DNA of 9,301 nucleotides. Origin: Planctomycetota bacterium. GTDB lineage: Bacteria; Planctomycetota; Planctomycetia; Pirellulales; Thermoguttaceae. Shown here in pieces: positions 7,059 to 9,301 of the stretch. The stretch is taken from the NCBI GenBank assembly GCA_015661985.1, contig DQVB01000151.1, positions 1 through 9,301 of the forward strand, in the 5' to 3' direction. The notes under the pieces are model-generated. The model was not told the origin of the DNA. It was given only the letters and a program-made list of their open reading frames with translations, and searched no databases. How positions within the stretch are numbered: position 1 is the stretch's first letter; each line of letters begins with the position of its first letter. The position numbers and the translations under genes are program-made.

Positions 7059-7532
7059 ATGTATCGCGAAGGTCCCATCGAAGGCGTGGTCGTCAAATCG
7101 CTTCACCGGCACGAAGACCATCGCGGCTGGCTGATCGAGCTGTTCCGCATGGACGAGTTGGACGCGGGCAGCCACCCGGTGATGGCGTACGCGAGCCAGA
7201 CGCTGCCGGGCATGGTACGGGGCCCGCACGAGCATCGCGAGCAGTCGGACTTGCTCGTCTTTCTGGGGCCGGGGGATTTTCGCGTCTGCCTTTGGGACGC
7301 CCGCCCCACTTCTGCCACCTTCTTGAACCGGACGACGTTCTTGGCGGGGAGCCGCCGCTGGGTGTCGGTGATCGTGCCGCCCGGTGTCGTACACGGGTAC
7401 AAGAACGTCAGCGAGGTGCCGGGGCTGGTCTTCAATTGTCCGAACCGGCTCTACGCGGGTGTGGGGAGAAAGGAAGTGGTGGACGAGATCCGCCACGAAG
7501 AGGATCCGCAAAGTCCCTACCGGATCGATTGA
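7059..7532 (+). CDS. Short RmlC-like cupin, sugar-nucleotide epimerase/isomerase family
   Basis: This 157-aa cupin resembles dTDP-4-dehydrorhamnose 3,5-epimerase, which acts on the product of RfbB. Family-like pieces in order are DHRGWLIELFR (20-30), VRGPHEH (53-59), which matches the RmlC LRGLHYQ segment and keeps the catalytic-base His at 57, LWDARPTSATF (78-88), IVPPGVVHGY (105-114) and a Tyr at 132 near the position of the catalytic Tyr. It is shorter than true RmlC (about 180-190 aa). The C-terminal WP...S.KD block that carries the partner Asp is not recognisable, and the position of the RmlC lysine is not a lysine. It may be a 3-epimerase or isomerase rather than a full 3,5-epimerase. 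It lies 40 bp after rfbA across a heptamer repeat, with no Shine-Dalgarno, and is probably in the same transcript. Superfamily call good, reaction uncertain. Confidence 0.75.
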   Translation: MYREGPIEGVVVKSLHRHEDHRGWLIELFRMDELDAGSHPVMAYASQTLPGMVRGPHEHREQSDLLVFLGPGDFRVCLWDARPTSATFLNRTTFLAGSRRWVSVIVPPGVVHGYKNVSEVPGLVFNCPNRLYAGVGRKEVVDEIRHEEDPQSPYRID

Positions 7533-7576
7533 CCGGAACGCCCACCCCCGCCGCCATGCTGGCTGCGGTCTGAGCA

Positions 7577-8173
7577 TCACTCCGCGTATCGTCCGCAGCA
7601 GTTGATGCGGGCGTAGAGGTCGTCCACCAGCCAATGGGCCAGGCAGAGGTGGATGCTTTCGACCATGGCCATGTCATCCAGCGGCACGTGGAGGCTGTAT
7701 CGGGCCATCGCCTTGAGCTTGCCGCCGTCATAGCCTGTGACGCCGACGGTCAGAAGGCCATTCTCGTTGGCCCATTGGACGGCGGCCAGCACGTTGGGGC
7801 TGTTGCCCGAGCCGCTGATGGCCACGGCCACGTCCCCGGGCGAACCGTATTGGGCCAGTTGTTCCACGAAGATGCGGTCGTAGCCCAGGTCGTTGCCCAA
7901 AGCGGTGATCCAAGGGGCGTTGTCGGTCAGGCTCATGACCTTCAGCCGACGCGGCCGGCCCGTTTGCGGGATGCAGTTCTTTCCCAGATCTTCGGCCAAA
8001 TGGGAGGCCGCAGCCGCGGATCCCCCGTTGCCGAAAAAGAAGACGAACCGTCCCTCGTCCCAAGCCGCATAGATGAGGTCAGCCAGTTGGCGGAGTTGCG
8101 CGTGGTTGATGCGAGCCAGTTCGTCCCGCAATCGATCGAAATACGCTTCGCTGTCAAGGGAATATCCGAGCAT
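7577..8173 (-). CDS. gmhA: SIS-domain phosphosugar isomerase, GmhA-like (sedoheptulose 7-phosphate isomerase)
   Basis: This 198-aa cytosolic SIS-fold enzyme probably turns sedoheptulose 7-phosphate into D-glycero-manno-heptose 7-phosphate, the first step toward ADP- or GDP-heptose for LPS or glycans. The phosphate-binding FGNGGS is at 47-52, HLAEDLGKN (58-66) carries Glu61 matching the GmhA active-site Glu, and AISGSGNSPNVL (118-129) is the second SIS loop. VESIHLCLAHWLVDDL (171-186) holds the C-terminal His residues. Length fits GmhA (about 190-200). Start choice: an ATG at 8260 is in frame, has GAGG eight bases upstream and lies behind a TACAAT box, but its extra 29 residues have no family counterpart, include rare-looking codons (AGA, CTA) and have clearly lower third-position GC. 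I therefore prefer 8173, without certainty. It converges on the rfb cluster with 44 bp between stops; no clear terminator is seen there. Confidence 0.85.
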   Translation of the reverse strand: MLGYSLDSEAYFDRLRDELARINHAQLRQLADLIYAAWDEGRFVFFFGNGGSAAAASHLAEDLGKNCIPQTGRPRRLKVMSLTDNAPWITALGNDLGYDRIFVEQLAQYGSPGDVAVAISGSGNSPNVLAAVQWANENGLLTVGVTGYDGGKLKAMARYSLHVPLDDMAMVESIHLCLAHWLVDDLYARINCCGRYAE

Positions 8174-8288
8174 CGTTGGTTGGCCTAGCGCAAAGGACTG
8201 ATAGCGGTATCGAGCTTCATGCAGCCCCCAAGCCGCTGGTCGGTTTGTCCAGCGTCTCATCCGGCGCGCCTCAGGTGACGCGCAGGCT

Positions 8289-8294
8289 ATTGTA
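8289..8294 (-). promoter_or_regulatory. Candidate -10 box (TACAAT) for gmhA
   Basis: On the minus strand TACAAT is the same hexamer as in front of rfbB. It lies about 30 bases upstream of the ATG at 8260 and about 115 bases before the preferred ATG at 8173. No convincing -35 is visible. If correct it means gmhA is transcribed on its own. Confidence 0.35.
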
Positions 8295-8598
8295 ACGGCC
8301 AGCGGTTGCCGGGAACAGCCCTATCGAGCAAGGCGGCCAAAGCTGCGCCGCCCCTTGGCAAGGCCGTGCCACCGTTGGCAGGTTGCCGACCGCCGCAGAA
8401 GTTGGTAGTGGTGCGCTGTTTGCACCTCAAACGCTCCGGCGGCCTTTGGGGGCCCGGGGGCCGCCGGGCGTCGGCGCCAGGGGGGACCAGCTGATCGTGA
8501 AGAGCAGCATGGCTCTTGCCGAGCAGCTGTGGAGTCCCGACAAACGTAAACAGGACGCTGACACACTCCACAAGAACTCCAGCAACGCCGCTTCGTGG
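8295..8598. other. Hairpin-rich non-coding region between gmhA and the enolase-family remnant
   Basis: No gene is supported; open frames here are motif-free. Several inverted repeats are stacked: GGTGC/GCACC (8410-8414 with 8422-8426), a perfect 9-bp CCGGCGGCC/GGCCGCCGG (8436-8444 with 8459-8467) around a G/C-rich loop, and GTGGAGT/ACTCCAC (8529-8535 with 8564-8570). None is followed by a T-run, so none is called a terminator. The region may be a structured repeat or a decayed remnant. Confidence 0.4.
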
Positions 8599-8627
8599 TT
8601 GACAGCGGCGTCACGTTCCATTCTAGT
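8599..8627 (+). promoter_or_regulatory. Sigma-70-like promoter upstream of the enolase-family remnant
   Basis: A perfect -35 TTGACA (8599-8604) is followed after 17 bases by TCTAGT (8622-8627), which matches the -10 consensus at four of six positions. Transcription would start near 8634, about 52 bases before the ATG at 8687. Confidence 0.5.
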
Positions 8628-8686
8628 TTTCGCATATGCTGGCGTCCACGTCCTGCGCTGCAATGAGCCTCACGGGAGACACGCAA

Positions 8687-9257
8687 ATGGTCAGAATCAC
8701 CCGCCGGGAACTCTTGCGAGCCGGATTGGCCGGGCTGGCTGCCGGCGTTTCGGTTGCCTCCATGGCGAAGGCCGATGAGGCGAACGCGAACTACGAAAAA
8801 CTCGACGCAGTGCTCGCGCGGCCGGTTTTCAAGAGAGAGCTGTTCCCGGAGCCGGTGCTCATTGAATCGGTCGATCTGCTTCGGTACGGTGGATCGTTCC
8901 TCTGCCGGGTGCGGTCGAACTGTGGCGCGGAAGGGATTTCGGTCGCTCATGGCACGATGCGGCTACTCTATCCGGATCTTCCTAAGGCGCGTTGAGCCGG
9001 TCTTTGTGGGCCAGGATGCACCGCGGTTGGATGAGATTGTCGACAAGGCGCTCGTCTTCGCCATGAACTACCCGTTCGGCGGACTCGGCATCGGCATCCC
9101 GCTGGCGACCGCCGAGTTTGCCGTCCTGGACATGATGGGGCGGATTTGCGGCAAACCGGTGGGCCGGTTGCTCGGCGACCTACACAACACGCACGTGCCC
9201 GTCTACCAGGCGACCGAATGGCGCGACCTGGATTCCCACGGCCCCCTTTTGACTTAA
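8687..9257 (+). pseudogene. Frameshifted, truncated Tat-exported enolase-superfamily (MR/MLE) protein
   Basis: The ATG at 8687 has GGGAG (8674-8678) eight bases upstream. The protein opens with a twin-arginine signal, TRRELLRAGLAGLAAG at 5-20 followed by an Ala-rich stretch and an AKA-like cleavage area. After LLYP the first frame ends at a TGA (8993-8995), but similarity continues one frame over (FLRRVEPVFVGQD, then PLATAEFAVLDMMGRICGKP and VGRLLGD), typical of the N-terminal capping domain of mandelate racemase/muconate lactonizing enzymes. Dropping one G at about 8974 restores LLYPIFLRRVEP. Similarity stops after ATEWRD (about 9227) and the second frame ends at 9257. The barrel domain with catalytic Lys and metal ligands (about two thirds of a normal protein near 400 aa) is absent. 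An active product is not expected; it could be a sequencing error plus an insertion, or true decay. Confidence 0.75.
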
Positions 9258-9301
9258 CATTTTCATGCCGACAAGGCTGGCGGGCGTTAGTTTTTCCCTA
9301 C
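9228..9301. other. Unrelated sequence after the break in the enolase-family gene
   Basis: From about 9228 the sequence no longer encodes family-like residues. It is AT-richer with T-runs (9247-9250 and 9291-9297). This would fit the edge of an inserted element or a deletion join, but the window ends at 9301 and no terminal repeat can be tested. It may also be ordinary intergenic DNA. Confidence 0.3.

Noticed and set aside
1..9301. CRISPR arrays, tRNA or rRNA genes, toxin-antitoxin pairs and defence genes
   Set aside because: No spaced repeats of CRISPR type, no RNA gene signature and no such protein motifs were seen on either strand.

Overview
The window is GC-rich bacterial DNA with genes on both strands, long non-coding gaps that hold inverted repeats, weak or absent Shine-Dalgarno sites at several genes, and a Tat-type signal on a broken enolase-superfamily gene. 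These traits, and the look of the individual proteins, suggest a planctomycete (Pirellulales-like). That assignment is inference: there is no rRNA or other marker gene here.

Layout. (a) 4-1363, minus strand: a small two-TM membrane protein with a PH-like tail, preceded by an RdgB/HAM1 inosine/xanthosine triphosphate pyrophosphatase gene. (b) 1364-1867: a non-coding gap holding two different inverted-repeat elements. (c) 1868-3247, minus: a sigma-54-dependent NtrC-type response regulator. It is separated by a 687-bp gap from a divergent NarL/LuxR-type response regulator (3935-4567, plus). Neither has a sensor kinase beside it. (d) 4915-7532, plus: a nucleotide-sugar cluster of dTDP-glucose 4,6-dehydratase (rfbB/rmlB), glucose-1-phosphate thymidylyltransferase (rfbA/rmlA) and a short RmlC-like cupin epimerase, probably one transcript. 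A 7-bp tandem repeat runs from the end of rfbA to the start of the epimerase gene. (e) 7577-8173, minus, converging on that cluster: a GmhA-type sedoheptulose-7-phosphate isomerase. (f) 8174-8686: a non-coding gap with several hairpins and a good sigma-70-like promoter. It leads into (g) 8687-9257, the N-terminal part of a Tat-exported mandelate racemase/muconate lactonizing enzyme-like protein, broken by a one-base frameshift and cut off near 9230 where unrelated sequence begins.

How the genes fit together. RfbA makes dTDP-glucose from glucose-1-phosphate and dTTP. RfbB converts it to dTDP-4-keto-6-deoxyglucose. The cupin protein probably epimerises or isomerises that intermediate. GmhA starts the ADP- or GDP-heptose route. 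Together they suggest surface polysaccharide or LPS precursor synthesis. No RmlD, glycosyltransferase or transporter is visible, so the final sugar is unknown. I found no clear new defence or mobile system. The most unusual items are the intergenic repeat elements, the heptamer repeat, the shortened RmlC-like enzyme and the decayed enolase-family gene.
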